This document shows positions 7,597 to 16,847 of a stretch of DNA of 44,262 bases, piece after piece. The stretch comes from an uncultured Bacteroidales bacterium. Its GTDB lineage: Bacteria > Bacteroidota > Bacteroidia > Bacteroidales > P3. The position numbers were made by a program, and so were the translations under genes. Each line of letters starts with the position of its first letter. Position 1 is the stretch's first letter. The stretch lies in the NCBI GenBank assembly GCA_937915785.1, contig CALGGY010000164.1, positions 1 through 44,262 of the forward strand, written 5' to 3'. Under the pieces are notes generated by a model that was not told where the DNA came from, searched no databases, and was given only the letters and a program-made list of their open reading frames with translations.

Positions 7597-8961
7597 ATGA
7601 ACGTTCATTTTATCGCCATTGGCGGAAGCGCCATGCACAACCTTGCCATAGCCCTGCACCTAAAGGGATACCACGTAACCGGCTCCGACGACGAGATTTT
7701 CGACCCCGCCAAGAGCCGTTTGCAGAAATACGGTCTGCTGCCCGCATACATCGGCTGGAAACCCGAAGTCATCACCACCGACCTCGACGCCGTAATTCTT
7801 GGCATGCACGCCCGCGAGGACAACCCCGAACTGCTGCGTGCCAAAGAGCTGGGAATCAAGATTTTCTCCTATCCCGAATACCTCTACGAGCAGTCGAAGG
7901 ACAAAACCCGTGTGGTTGTCGGCGGAAGCCATGGCAAAACCACCATCACAGCCATGATTTTGCACGTGCTGCAACACCTTGGCATCGACGCCGACTACAT
8001 GGTGGGCGCACAGCTGGAAGGGTTCGAGGTGATGGTGCGGCTGTCGCACAAGGCCCGAGTGATGGTGATTGAAGGCGACGAATACCTTACTTCGCCCATC
8101 GACCGCCGGCCAAAATTCCACCTATACCAGCCCAATATCGCCGTCATCAGCGGCATAGCGTGGGACCATATCAACGTTTTCCCCACTTTCGACATCTACA
8201 AGGAGCAGTTTGCACAGTTTATCAGGCTGATACGTCCGGGCGGCACCCTCATCTACTGCGCCGACGACAAGGATGTGGTTTCGGTGGCCGAAAGCGTGAA
8301 ACGTGGCGATATTGCCGCAATAGGTTATCACACAGCTAATTACGAGATAAGTAACGGCACCACCCACATCGTTTCTCCCGACGGTGCCAAAACTCCGCTG
8401 ATGATTTTCGGACGGCATAACCTTCAAAACATCATGGCTGCCAAAAACGCCTGCAATGCCTTGGGTATCAGCGATAAGGATTTCCTTTCGGCGATAAGCA
8501 CTTTCAAAGGTGCCTCCAAACGCTTGGAACTGGTGAAGAAAAACACCCTGACGGCAGTTTACAAGGATTTTGCCCATGCCCCTTCGAAACTGCGCGCCAC
8601 CATTGCTGCTATGAAAGAGCAGTACCCCGACCGCCGGCTGGTAGCCTGCATGGAGCTGCACACTTTCAGCAGCCTTACGCCTGAGTTTCTGGCACAATAT
8701 GCCGGCTGCATGGACTTGGCCGATGTGCCTATGGTGTATTTCAACCCCCACGCTGTGGCACACAAAAAACTGCCTCCGCTGGACCCCGAAAAAGTGCGTG
8801 CGGCTTTCTGCAACGACAAAATCGTGGTGTTCACCGACTCGGCCATGCTGCGACAACACCTGTTGCGGATGGAGTGGCCCGGCAGCAATTTGCTTATGAT
8901 GAGCTCCGGCAATTTCGACGGCATAGACTTTGCACAGCTGGCCAATGAGCTGATTTGCTGA
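7597..8961 (+). CDS. mpl: UDP-N-acetylmuramate:tripeptide ligase Mpl-like (Mur ligase family)
   Basis: 454 residues with the three-domain Mur ligase layout. The N-terminal Rossmann part (1-100) starts VHFIAIGGSAMHNLA, which is the Mpl form of the MurC-type GxGG motif, and includes TGSDDEIFDP. The central ATPase has VGGSHGKTTITAM (about 107-119), EGDEYLTS, and the AWDHINVFP His motif. The C-terminal domain begins near 310 (GASKRLELV) and contains DFAHAPSKL in place of the usual DYAHxP. Mpl attaches recycled murein tripeptide to UDP-MurNAc in the cytoplasm. The call over MurC rests on SAMHNLA and DFAHAPSKL. It is co-directional with sufS but separated by repeat arrays. Confidence 0.85.
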   Translation: MNVHFIAIGGSAMHNLAIALHLKGYHVTGSDDEIFDPAKSRLQKYGLLPAYIGWKPEVITTDLDAVILGMHAREDNPELLRAKELGIKIFSYPEYLYEQSKDKTRVVVGGSHGKTTITAMILHVLQHLGIDADYMVGAQLEGFEVMVRLSHKARVMVIEGDEYLTSPIDRRPKFHLYQPNIAVISGIAWDHINVFPTFDIYKEQFAQFIRLIRPGGTLIYCADDKDVVSVAESVKRGDIAAIGYHTANYEISNGTTHIVSPDGAKTPLMIFGRHNLQNIMAAKNACNALGISDKDFLSAISTFKGASKRLELVKKNTLTAVYKDFAHAPSKLRATIAAMKEQYPDRRLVACMELHTFSSLTPEFLAQYAGCMDLADVPMVYFNPHAVAHKKLPPLDPEKVRAAFCNDKIVVFTDSAMLRQHLLRMEWPGSNLLMMSSGNFDGIDFAQLANELIC

Positions 8962-9019
8962 TGAATAGGTGAGAAGTGGTCTCCCTTGCTGTGGGAGCAG
9001 TGGCATTGGCAATAAAGCG

Positions 9020-9190
9020 CTATTTTACAAACCTAAAGGTGTTGCTTTGCACCCGGCAGTCGTGTCTGTTGACTTTTATCACACGTCCACGCTCCACATC
9101 GTAGTACTCCGGCCACCATTGGCCATGGTTGCAATCCGGATACAATCTGCATTTTGACGCATCTCCGTATTCCGGAAAATCTTTCCATTT
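9020..9190 (-). pseudogene. 3' remnant of an unidentified gene
   Basis: On the minus strand an open stretch ends at TAG (9022-9020). It reads with convincing protein character, including KWKDFPEYGDASKCRLYPD, then a Trp/Tyr-rich piece (QWWPEYYDVERGRV), then VNRHDCRVQSNTFRFVK. No ATG occurs in this frame before the AT-rich promoter of yitT interrupts it, so it appears to have lost its 5' end. The family is not recognised. Pairs of Cys and Trp suggest a compact domain. Confidence 0.4.
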
Positions 9191-9219
9191 GCAAAAACGG
9201 ATTTTTTTTCTTATATTTG
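9188..9219 (+). promoter_or_regulatory. Consensus Bacteroidetes promoter for yitT
   Basis: TTTG (9188-9191) is separated by 20 bases from TATATTTG (9212-9219), matching the -33/-7 consensus for the Bacteroidetes primary sigma factor. The yitT ATG follows 76 bases later. Confidence 0.8.
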
Positions 9220-9295
9220 CAAGTTTAAATATGCGGGGGACGGTTTCTCCGCATATCGTTGCAATTTATTGACATATAAATAATAAACAAAAATA

Positions 9296-10180
9296 ATGAA
9301 GAAATCAATAAATCTCAAAAACGAGATATTATCATACGTGCTGATCACCCTCGGCATACTTACCTACACCTTTGCGTGGTCGGCGTTTATGCTTCCGGCA
9401 AAGATAGTGGGCGGCGGGGTGAGCGGCATATCGTCGGTCATATACTACGCATGCGGCATACACATCCCCATAGGTGTCCTCAACCTTTTTATCAACGCCG
9501 TGTTGCTGGCCATCGGATTCAAGGTGCTGGGACCCAAATTCGGTGTGAAGACCATTTTCGGCATAGTGATGTCGTCGCTGGCTTTTATTTTGTGGCAGCA
9601 GATATTGGACGTGGAGAAGCTGTTCAACGTTGACGAGTTTGGCGGTTTTATGTGCGCCATCATAGGCGGGGCCGTGTGCGGCGGCGGCATAGGACTGGCT
9701 TTCGCAATGGGCGGCAACAGCGGTGGCACCGACATTATAGCCTTGATACTCACCAAGTTCTACAATGTTTCTCCAGGCAAGGTCATCATGTATCTCGACA
9801 TTTTTATCATAGGTTCCTCGTATTTTATTTCAGGCAGGTTGGAGAATGTGGTGTTTGGCTACATAGTAATGGTAACCATGACATACGTGCTTGATATGGT
9901 GATAGACGGCAACAAACAGTCGTACCAGATAATGGTGTTCTCCGGCATGAACAGCGAAATAGGCGAAGCCATCACCACCGAGGTGGGACGCGGCGCCACG
10001 CTGCTCGATGGAGAGGGCTGCTACAGCCACAATCCCAGCAAAGTGCTCATAGTTATGACCCACCGCGCCGACAAACCCATAGTGATGCGGATAATCAACC
10101 GCATCGACCCCTCGGCTTTCGTCTCCGTAAGCAAAGTGCAAGGCGTGTATGGCAAAAACTTCGACAAAATAAAAATATGA
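9296..10180 (+). CDS. YitT-family membrane protein (DUF161 + DUF2179)
   Basis: 294 residues. Residues 1-200 hold about five to six hydrophobic helices, with the glycine-rich signatures GGGVSGISSVIYY and AMGGNSGGTDIIALIL characteristic of the YitT family. The C-terminal cytosolic domain (about 210-294) is DUF2179: VGRGATLLDGEGCYS followed by KVLIVMTHR, and a final VSKVQGVYGKNFDKIKI. The transport or sensing role of the family is not established. It has a near-perfect promoter. Its stop TGA overlaps the ATG of the following AT-rich reading frame, which marks the left edge of an apparent island. Confidence 0.9.
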   Translation: MKKSINLKNEILSYVLITLGILTYTFAWSAFMLPAKIVGGGVSGISSVIYYACGIHIPIGVLNLFINAVLLAIGFKVLGPKFGVKTIFGIVMSSLAFILWQQILDVEKLFNVDEFGGFMCAIIGGAVCGGGIGLAFAMGGNSGGTDIIALILTKFYNVSPGKVIMYLDIFIIGSSYFISGRLENVVFGYIVMVTMTYVLDMVIDGNKQSYQIMVFSGMNSEIGEAITTEVGRGATLLDGEGCYSHNPSKVLIVMTHRADKPIVMRIINRIDPSAFVSVSKVQGVYGKNFDKIKI

Positions 10181-10404
10181 GTAGGAAGGGTGAGATAAAA
10201 GGAAATAATGTGCAAGTGTCATTTCCAAATGGGAAGTCGCGTGTTTATCCAATTAGCGATTTTATTGTCGTAGGAAACGAAATGGAACACATTGTCGAAA
10301 ATATTATTTTGAATATGGATGATTCCAGTTGTTCATTTGTTTATGTAATGGATTGGCGTGGAGAAATTCTGTTTAAGGAGCCTATCAGTTTCTCTATTTG
10401 TTAA
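10177..10404 (+). CDS. Hypothetical 75-residue protein at island edge
   Basis: It starts in ATGA overlap with the yitT stop and encodes 75 residues (NNVQVSFPNGKSRVYPI; C-terminal MDWRGEILFKEPISFSIC). It looks like a small beta-rich domain. Base composition falls sharply here, like the methyltransferase genes that follow, so I group it with the island. No family is recognised. It could be an accessory piece of the former restriction-modification locus or a truncated gene. Confidence 0.5.
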   Translation: MSRKGEIKGNNVQVSFPNGKSRVYPISDFIVVGNEMEHIVENIILNMDDSSCSFVYVMDWRGEILFKEPISFSIC

Positions 10405-10419
10405 TGCGTATCATGTTGT

Positions 10420-10839
10420 ATGGAAAAAAATAAAAAGACAGCAAATGTGATAGACTTGTTCTGTGACTGTGGAGGACTTTCTCTAGGCTTTGAGCAGGCT
10501 GGTTATAATGTGTTACTTGGAATTGACAATTGGAAAGATGCGCTTGTAACTTTTCAAAATAACCACAAGGTCTGCAAGACAACAATCAGCAAAAAGAGAA
10601 TACAATTGTATGGATTTCATATGTCAGTAAATGAATGGCGTGTTGCTGGAACCATTAAGGAACATTATTGTGTGTATCGTCTAATGTTGAGCGAGAACGA
10701 CAAGACGCTTTTTATTCTGCGCAATCCGGTTGGGTTGTATAAGTCAGATAAGATTTATGCAGAGCCACGTGATGGAATGGAGATTTCATTCTCCGAAGAT
10801 GACTTTAACCCCACAAAATTATTGGTATGGAAAAGGTGA
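10420..10839 (+). pseudogene. Chimeric ORF: C5-methyltransferase N-terminus fused to an unrelated C-terminus
   Basis: The first 50 or so residues are the start of a C5-cytosine methyltransferase: VIDLFCDCGGLSLGFEQAGY is motif I (SAM binding, with Asp where Gly is usual), followed by GIDNWKDALVTFQNNHK. The catalytic PCQ loop and all later motifs are missing. From about residue 51 (near 10567) the sequence becomes something else: SVNEWRVAGTIKEHYCVYRL and NDKTLFILRNP. That part resembles the C-terminal strands of DUF3883/restriction-nuclease-like domains, a tentative match. An in-frame deletion between two former neighbouring genes explains it best. It overlaps the next methyltransferase by 13 bp. 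Confidence 0.65.
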
Positions 10840-11873
10840 AAGTTGCATCTTTATTCTGTGGCTGTGGCGGTATGGATTTGGGTGTGCTTGGTGGCTTTTC
10901 TTATTTGGGGAAAGATTATCAACGGAACTCCTTTGATATTGTATATTCCGTGGGTAACGACCCATATTGCACACAAATATACAATGATAATTTCAAGCAC
11001 AAATGCATTGTCAAGGATGTGCGTGAAATAGACATAGCGCGTATGCCCAATTTTGACATGCTCATTGGAGGCTTCCAGTGTCAATCATTTTCAATTTCAG
11101 CACAGAATCCACCACGACTTGGCTACAAAGACGAACGCGGTATGCTTTTTTTTGAAATGGTTAAAATCCTCAAAGAACGACAACCTCGTTTTTTCATTGC
11201 GGAAAATGTCAAAGGGTTGCTTTCTGCCAATAAGGGCAAGGCTTTTCCGATGATAATTAAGGAATTTAAAGATGCTGGTTATTTTGTTTCTTACAAATTA
11301 TTGAATGCTTGGGAGTATGGTGTTCCACAAAAACGAGAAAGAGTTATTATAGCAGGATTTAGGAATGTTGATGATTATATGAGCTTTCGATTTCCATCAA
11401 CGATATCCTCAAGTGAAAGAAAAGTGTTACAAGATGTGATAATGGAAGAAGAGAATGAAAATGCGGACTTGTTTTTTAGTGACAAGGCTGTTGCGGGAAT
11501 GATGGCTGTAAAAGAAAAAATGAATAAAGGTAGAGCTATGCGATTAGAAGAACCATGTAATACGATAAGTGCACACCTTGCAAAAGTTAGTTTGAACAGC
11601 ACAGATCCTGTATTTATTGTTAATGGTCGCTATCGTCGCTTTTCGCCTCGTGAAGCAGCAAGAATCCAGTCGTTCCCGGACTCTTTCAAACTGGATTCAG
11701 TATCCCAAATAAGACAATATAAGGCTATTGGTAACGCCGTTCCCCCAGTGTTGATGTGGTGTGTGGCTCGGTCCATAAGTGAAGTTTTTGAGAGAAAAAC
11801 AGTCCACACAACCATAGGTGTTGATAGCAATTGTTCAATTTTTCCTGACCAATTGTGCTTGTTTAATGAGTAA
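10827..11873 (+). CDS. DNA (cytosine-5)-methyltransferase
   Basis: 348 residues with the canonical C5 motif order. Motif I is ASLFCGCGGMDLG. Motif IV is IGGFQCQSFS, containing the catalytic Cys. Motif VI is ENVKGL, motif VIII is VPQKRERVIIAG, and motif IX is RRFSPREAARIQSFPDSF. Motif X is KAIGNAVPP. All catalytic motifs are intact, so it should transfer methyl groups to cytosine C5; the recognition sequence lies in the variable region (about 200-270) and cannot be predicted. No complete restriction endonuclease gene follows, since rpe comes next, so it now appears to be an orphan methylase. Its AT-rich composition, unlike the flanks, supports acquisition by transfer. Confidence 0.93.
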   Translation: MEKVKVASLFCGCGGMDLGVLGGFSYLGKDYQRNSFDIVYSVGNDPYCTQIYNDNFKHKCIVKDVREIDIARMPNFDMLIGGFQCQSFSISAQNPPRLGYKDERGMLFFEMVKILKERQPRFFIAENVKGLLSANKGKAFPMIIKEFKDAGYFVSYKLLNAWEYGVPQKRERVIIAGFRNVDDYMSFRFPSTISSSERKVLQDVIMEEENENADLFFSDKAVAGMMAVKEKMNKGRAMRLEEPCNTISAHLAKVSLNSTDPVFIVNGRYRRFSPREAARIQSFPDSFKLDSVSQIRQYKAIGNAVPPVLMWCVARSISEVFERKTVHTTIGVDSNCSIFPDQLCLFNE

Positions 11874-11920
11874 AAAGATGTGATATTGTCAAGTTTTGAA
11901 ATATAATATATTATAAAAAT

Positions 11921-12577
11921 ATGACCAACAACCACTTAATCTCCCCGTCGCTGCTCTCCGCCGACTTCGGTAATCTACAGCGCGACATCGAAATGCTCAA
12001 CAACAGCCAAGCCGACTGGCTCCATGTGGATGTGATGGACGGTGTTTTTGTGCCCAACATCTCTTTCGGCCAGCCCGTGGTGAAACATATCAAAAAACAC
12101 GCCCGCAAGCCGCTCGACGTGCATCTGATGATTGTTGACCCAGCCCGCTACGTGCAGTCGTTCCGCGACGCCGGCGCCGACATTCTCACTTTCCACTATG
12201 AGGCCTGCAACCACATAAACCGCACCATCAACGCAATAAAGGACGCCGGAATGCAGGCCGGAGTGGCGCTAAACCCGCACTCGACCGTAAGTCTGCTCGA
12301 AGACACCGTGCAGGACTGTGACCTTGTACTGCTGATGTCCGTAAATCCCGGCTTCGGCGGACAAAAATTTATCGAAAACACCTACTCCAAAGTATCGGCC
12401 TTGAAAGAGCTGTGCCTTCGCAAAAACCCACAATGCCTCATCGAGATAGACGGCGGTGTGAACCTTGCCAACGCAGCCAAACTCTACGCTGCCGGCGCCG
12501 ACGTGCTGGTGGCAGGCAGCAGCGTCTTTTCATCGCCAAATCCTACACAAACCATAGCAGATTTGAAACGTCTTTAA
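11921..12577 (+). CDS. rpe: Ribulose-phosphate 3-epimerase
   Basis: 218-residue TIM barrel that interconverts ribulose-5-phosphate and xylulose-5-phosphate in the pentose phosphate pathway. SPSLLSADFGNL is the N-terminal family signature, HVDVMDGVFVPNISFG carries a metal-binding His and a catalytic Asp, and DVHLMI gives a second His. LLMSVNPGFGGQKFI is the mobile phosphate loop. IEIDGGVN holds the second catalytic Asp, with VAGSSVF as the C-terminal phosphate site. It has full length for the family. It is followed after 16 bp by the CoA-activase gene and is probably co-transcribed with it. Confidence 0.95.
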   Translation: MTNNHLISPSLLSADFGNLQRDIEMLNNSQADWLHVDVMDGVFVPNISFGQPVVKHIKKHARKPLDVHLMIVDPARYVQSFRDAGADILTFHYEACNHINRTINAIKDAGMQAGVALNPHSTVSLLEDTVQDCDLVLLMSVNPGFGGQKFIENTYSKVSALKELCLRKNPQCLIEIDGGVNLANAAKLYAAGADVLVAGSSVFSSPNPTQTIADLKRL

Positions 12578-12593
12578 CCACTTTTTATGACCT

Positions 12594-15500
12594 ATGACAG
12601 AATCATTGCCCCTTTACTACCTCGGTGTTGATATAGGCTCCACCACACTGAAAGTGGCCGTGGTGGACAAAAGCGGCGACATCATCTATTCCGACTACCG
12701 CCGCCACAACACCGACATCCGCGGCACCGCTCTCGAAACCTACCGCAAGATGCTCGACACTCTCGGCGACTGCAATTTGTGTGCTACCCTCACCGGCTCG
12801 GTGGGTATGGGCTACGCAGAAGCGGCGGGCATCAACTTTGTGCAGGAGGTGGTGGCCTCTGCCGAACTTATCAAAACCAAATTCCCCCAGATACGCACCT
12901 TTATCGACATCGGGGGCGAGGACTCCAAGATGATTTTCTTTGAGGAGCACAAGTCGCCCGACATGCGTATGAACGGCAGCTGCGCAGGCGGTACCGGCGC
13001 TTTCATCGACCAGACGGCAACCCTGCTCAACGTTACCACCAAAGAGCTCGACACCCTTGCCAGCACCGCCGAAACCATATATCCCATAGCCTCGCGCTGC
13101 GGAGTGTTCTCGCGTACAGATATTCAAAACCTTGTAAGCCGCAAGGTTAGCAAAAACGACATCGCCGCCTCGGTGTTCAACGCCGTGGCAATTCAGGTTA
13201 TATCATCGCTCTCGCGTGGCACCGACGTGCTGCCAAAAGTGTTTTTCTGCGGCGGGCCCTTCGCCTTTCTGCCACAGCTGAAAAAGGCTTTTATGAACCA
13301 GCTCGGACTCAAGGAGGAGGATTGCGTGCTATCTGAATACGCGCAGTATGTGCCAGCTTGGGGCTCGTCGCTCATCTCCCTGAAAAACGACCTGCCGGCC
13401 CGACAGCTCTCGTCGGTGATACGGATTCTTGAAAACGACGGTGGAATTCTTCTAAACGGCACCTCGCGGCGGCTGCCGGCACTCTTCCGCTCCCACGAGG
13501 AGTTCGAAGCATGGAAAGAACACAAAGGCTGCCGTGCCGTGGGCAAAACATCGTGGGAACAGTTGCGGGATACTGACTGTTTCCTTGGCGTCGACTCCGG
13601 CTCCACAACCACCAAAATTGTTCTTATCGACAAAAAACAAAATGTTGTATTTCAGGACTATAGTCGCAACAACGGCGATAGTTTCAACGCCTTTTGGGAA
13701 GGATTGAAACGCTTGCGCGACGAGGCTCGCAGCCATGGCCGCGAAATACGTATAATAGGCAGTGCCACAACTGGTTATGGCGAAAATCTGATAAAAACCG
13801 CTTTCGGGTTGCACCGTGGCATTATCGAAACCATAGCCCACTATATGGCCGCCCGCAAAATAATGTCCGACGTTAGTTTCATACTCGACATCGGCGGTCA
13901 GGACATGAAAGCCGTGTTTATCGAAAACGGTATCATCAAACGGCTGGAGATAAACGAGGCCTGCTCTTCGGGCTGCGGATCGTTTATCGAAAATTTTGCC
14001 AACATGCTCAACTATCCTGTGGCTGAGTTTGCGCAGATGTCGTGTTTTGCCAAAAATCCCTGCGACCTCGGAACCCGCTGCACCGTGTTTATGAATTCCA
14101 AAGTGAAACAGGCAATGCGCGAGGGCGCCGAAGTGGACGATATTGCCGCCGGTTTCTCCTATTCCGTTGTAAAAAACTGTCTGTTCAAAGTGTTGAAACT
14201 CAAGGATGTGAAGGAACTTGGCAATAACATTGTGGTTCAGGGGGGTACATTCCGCAACCTGTCAATAGTGCGTGCATTGGAGCTAATGACCGGCGTGCAG
14301 GTGGCTTACTCCGACATTCCCGAACTGATGGGCGCATATGGGGCCGCACTCTACGCATTGGAAAACCATTTGCCCAGCGACCGCGCCATAACCCTCGACG
14401 AGCTGGTGGAGTCGCGGCAGTACGAGTCGCATTTCGAAGTGTGCCCTGGCTGCGAGAACAAATGTACCGTCAAAATTTTCCAATTTGCCAACGGTAACAA
14501 GTTCTATTCAGGCAACAACTGCGAAAAGATATATTCCAACAAGTCGGAGAGCAGCCGCAAGGGCATAAACCAGCACCATGCCCGTTATCAGATGCTTTTC
14601 GACCGCGAAAAAGTGAAAAATCCCATCCTGAAAATAGGCATACCGCGCGGACTGGGCATGTACGAGAACTATCCGTTCTGGCATAAGATGTTTACCTGCT
14701 GCAATATACAGCCCGTGCTTTCGCGTCCGTCCACCAACAAGCTTTACGAAAAAGGCATACACTCCATAATGTCGGACAACATCTGTTTCCCCGCCAAGCT
14801 GATGCACGGTCATATCATGGACCTGATAGAGCGCAAGGTGGACCGCATTTTCTACCCCTACGCCATTTTCGAAACCAAGGAGGACGCCAAATCGAGCAAC
14901 AGCTACAACTGTCCTGTGGTGGCCGGTTATTCCGACGTCATCATCAGCTCCATCGACCCATTGGCCAACTACGGCATACCGTTGGACAACCCCACCACAT
15001 CTTTCAACAACATCAAACTGCTGAAAAAGTCGTGTGTGAAGTACCTTACCTCGCTGGGAATCAGCAAGAAAATCGCTGGAGAGGCTTTCGAGGCGGCGGT
15101 GGAGGAGCAACGACGCTACGTGGTTACCCTTGCCGAACAAAACCGCCACATTGTGGAGCAGGCCAAAAAGGAAAACCGCATGGTGATAATGCTTGCCGGA
15201 CGTCCCTACCATATCGACCCGCTGATACAGCACAAAATCTCCGACTGCATCACCGACATGGGCATAGATGTGATAACAGAAAACATCACCCTGATGGACG
15301 GCGACGACGTGTTCCGCGAAATAAACGCCATCTCGCAATGGGCCTACCCCAACCGTGTGTTCAAGGCCGCCAAGTACGTGGCACAAAGTGATGAAAACAT
15401 TCATTTTGTGCAGCTTACCTCTTTCGGCTGCGGTCCCGACGCTTTCATCATCGACGAGATAAGCGACGTGCTGAAACGCAGTGGCAAAAGCCTCACCCTG

Positions 15501-16847
15501 CTAAAAATCGACGATGTGAACAACATCGGCTCGCTACGTCTGCGCATACGCTCGCTGGTGGAGAGCCTCCGTTTCAGCCACACCCGCTCCGGCTACCAGC
15601 CGCCGGTGAAACTGCCTATGTTCACCCAGCAGGAGCGCCACCGCACCATTTTGGCACCCTATTTCGCCGAAGGCTACTCCGAGTTCCTGCCCGCCATTTT
15701 CTCGCTGATGGGCTACAATCTTGTAAACCTGCCCATGGGCGACATGGAAGCCGCCGAAACAGGACTGAAATACTCCAACAACGAGGTGTGCTACCCCGCC
15801 ACCATCGTTATCGGAAGCATCATCAAAGCCCTGAAAAGCGGCCAGTACGACCTCGACAACGTGGCCATTGGCATGACCCAGACAGGAGGCCAGTGCCGCG
15901 CCACCAACTATCTGGCGCTTATCAAGGACGCGCTGATTTCGGCAGGATATAACATACCGGTTATCTCCGTAGCCTTTGGCAACGACCTGTACAACGAGCA
16001 GCCCGGTTTCCAGATGAAGCTAAAGGGCAACATCACCATCACCGTGTACGCACTGCTCTACGCCGACTGCATATCGCGGCTGTATTACGCCTCGGTGGTG
16101 AGGGAAACGGAGAAAGGCATTGCCAAAAAGCTGCGTTACAAGTACATAGAAAAAGCACTGCCATGCGTGGAAAAACGCGACCACAAAGCCTTGCCGCGTC
16201 TGTTCAAAGAGGCGGTGGAGGAGTACAAAACCATAATACGCCCCGATGTGAAGGCTCCCGTTATGGGTGTGGTAGGCGAAATTTATGTGAAATACAACTC
16301 GTTCAGCCACAAAAATGTGCTGGAATGGCTCTCGGAACAAGGCGTGGAAGTGATAGCCCCGTCGATGTACAATTTCTTTGCCAACAGTTTTGTGAACAAA
16401 CACATAAACCGTCAGAACAACATCAAGGAAGAGAGCGTGCCGTTGTTTATTACCGACGCACTTTATAAGGTGTTGCGCACTGTGGTACGCAAGTTCGACA
16501 AAATTGGAGCCGAATTTCCATATTACAGACCGTTTGCCGACATTTTCCACGATGCCAAGCTGGCTTCGAATATCATCAACATGTCGGCCAATTTTGGCGA
16601 GGGATGGCTTATTCCCGCCGAGCTGGCAAGCTTTGCCGAAAGCGGGATGAACAACGTTGTTAGCCTGCAACCCTTCGGCTGCATTGCCAACCACGTGATT
16701 TCCAAAGGTGTGGAGAAACGGGTGAAGAAACTCTATCCCAAAATGAACCTGCTGTTCCTCGATTTCGACAGCAGCACCTCCGACGCCAACATATTCAACC
16801 GCCTGCATTTTATGGTGGACAACGCCAAGAAAGAGTTGGATAATTAG
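12594..16847 (+). CDS. Giant CoA-dehydratase-activase-like ATPase (two BcrAD/BadFG domains + DUF2229)
   Basis: 1417 residues. Two ASKHA ATPase domains lie in tandem: the first starts GVDIGSTTLKV (about residue 11), the second GVDSGSTTTKI (about 333). Each keeps two Cys that in the homodimeric activator HgdC hold one [4Fe-4S] cluster: Cys130/Cys169 and Cys457/Cys496, both spaced 39 residues. A CPGCENKC motif follows at about 617-624. From about 675 (IGIPRGLGMYENYPFW) a DUF2229/HgdB-like region runs to the C-terminus, with repeated Cys-containing motifs (NICFPAKLMHGH, LTSFGCGPDAF, TGGQCRATNY). Relatives of such fusions are annotated as 2-hydroxyacyl-CoA dehydratase activators, but their true substrate is unsettled. 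No dehydratase subunit genes are adjacent. A redox ATPase role is inference; the architecture is clear. Confidence 0.88.
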   Translation: MTESLPLYYLGVDIGSTTLKVAVVDKSGDIIYSDYRRHNTDIRGTALETYRKMLDTLGDCNLCATLTGSVGMGYAEAAGINFVQEVVASAELIKTKFPQIRTFIDIGGEDSKMIFFEEHKSPDMRMNGSCAGGTGAFIDQTATLLNVTTKELDTLASTAETIYPIASRCGVFSRTDIQNLVSRKVSKNDIAASVFNAVAIQVISSLSRGTDVLPKVFFCGGPFAFLPQLKKAFMNQLGLKEEDCVLSEYAQYVPAWGSSLISLKNDLPARQLSSVIRILENDGGILLNGTSRRLPALFRSHEEFEAWKEHKGCRAVGKTSWEQLRDTDCFLGVDSGSTTTKIVLIDKKQNVVFQDYSRNNGDSFNAFWEGLKRLRDEARSHGREIRIIGSATTGYGENLIKTAFGLHRGIIETIAHYMAARKIMSDVSFILDIGGQDMKAVFIENGIIKRLEINEACSSGCGSFIENFANMLNYPVAEFAQMSCFAKNPCDLGTRCTVFMNSKVKQAMREGAEVDDIAAGFSYSVVKNCLFKVLKLKDVKELGNNIVVQGGTFRNLSIVRALELMTGVQVAYSDIPELMGAYGAALYALENHLPSDRAITLDELVESRQYESHFEVCPGCENKCTVKIFQFANGNKFYSGNNCEKIYSNKSESSRKGINQHHARYQMLFDREKVKNPILKIGIPRGLGMYENYPFWHKMFTCCNIQPVLSRPSTNKLYEKGIHSIMSDNICFPAKLMHGHIMDLIERKVDRIFYPYAIFETKEDAKSSNSYNCPVVAGYSDVIISSIDPLANYGIPLDNPTTSFNNIKLLKKSCVKYLTSLGISKKIAGEAFEAAVEEQRRYVVTLAEQNRHIVEQAKKENRMVIMLAGRPYHIDPLIQHKISDCITDMGIDVITENITLMDGDDVFREINAISQWAYPNRVFKAAKYVAQSDENIHFVQLTSFGCGPDAFIIDEISDVLKRSGKSLTLLKIDDVNNIGSLRLRIRSLVESLRFSHTRSGYQPPVKLPMFTQQERHRTILAPYFAEGYSEFLPAIFSLMGYNLVNLPMGDMEAAETGLKYSNNEVCYPATIVIGSIIKALKSGQYDLDNVAIGMTQTGGQCRATNYLALIKDALISAGYNIPVISVAFGNDLYNEQPGFQMKLKGNITITVYALLYADCISRLYYASVVRETEKGIAKKLRYKYIEKALPCVEKRDHKALPRLFKEAVEEYKTIIRPDVKAPVMGVVGEIYVKYNSFSHKNVLEWLSEQGVEVIAPSMYNFFANSFVNKHINRQNNIKEESVPLFITDALYKVLRTVVRKFDKIGAEFPYYRPFADIFHDAKLASNIINMSANFGEGWLIPAELASFAESGMNNVVSLQPFGCIANHVISKGVEKRVKKLYPKMNLLFLDFDSSTSDANIFNRLHFMVDNAKKELDN

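Noticed and set aside
7524..8072. 182-codon frame beginning in the TGTCCAT array
   Set aside because: The N-terminus only translates the repeat, and the rest is an out-of-frame shadow of mpl.
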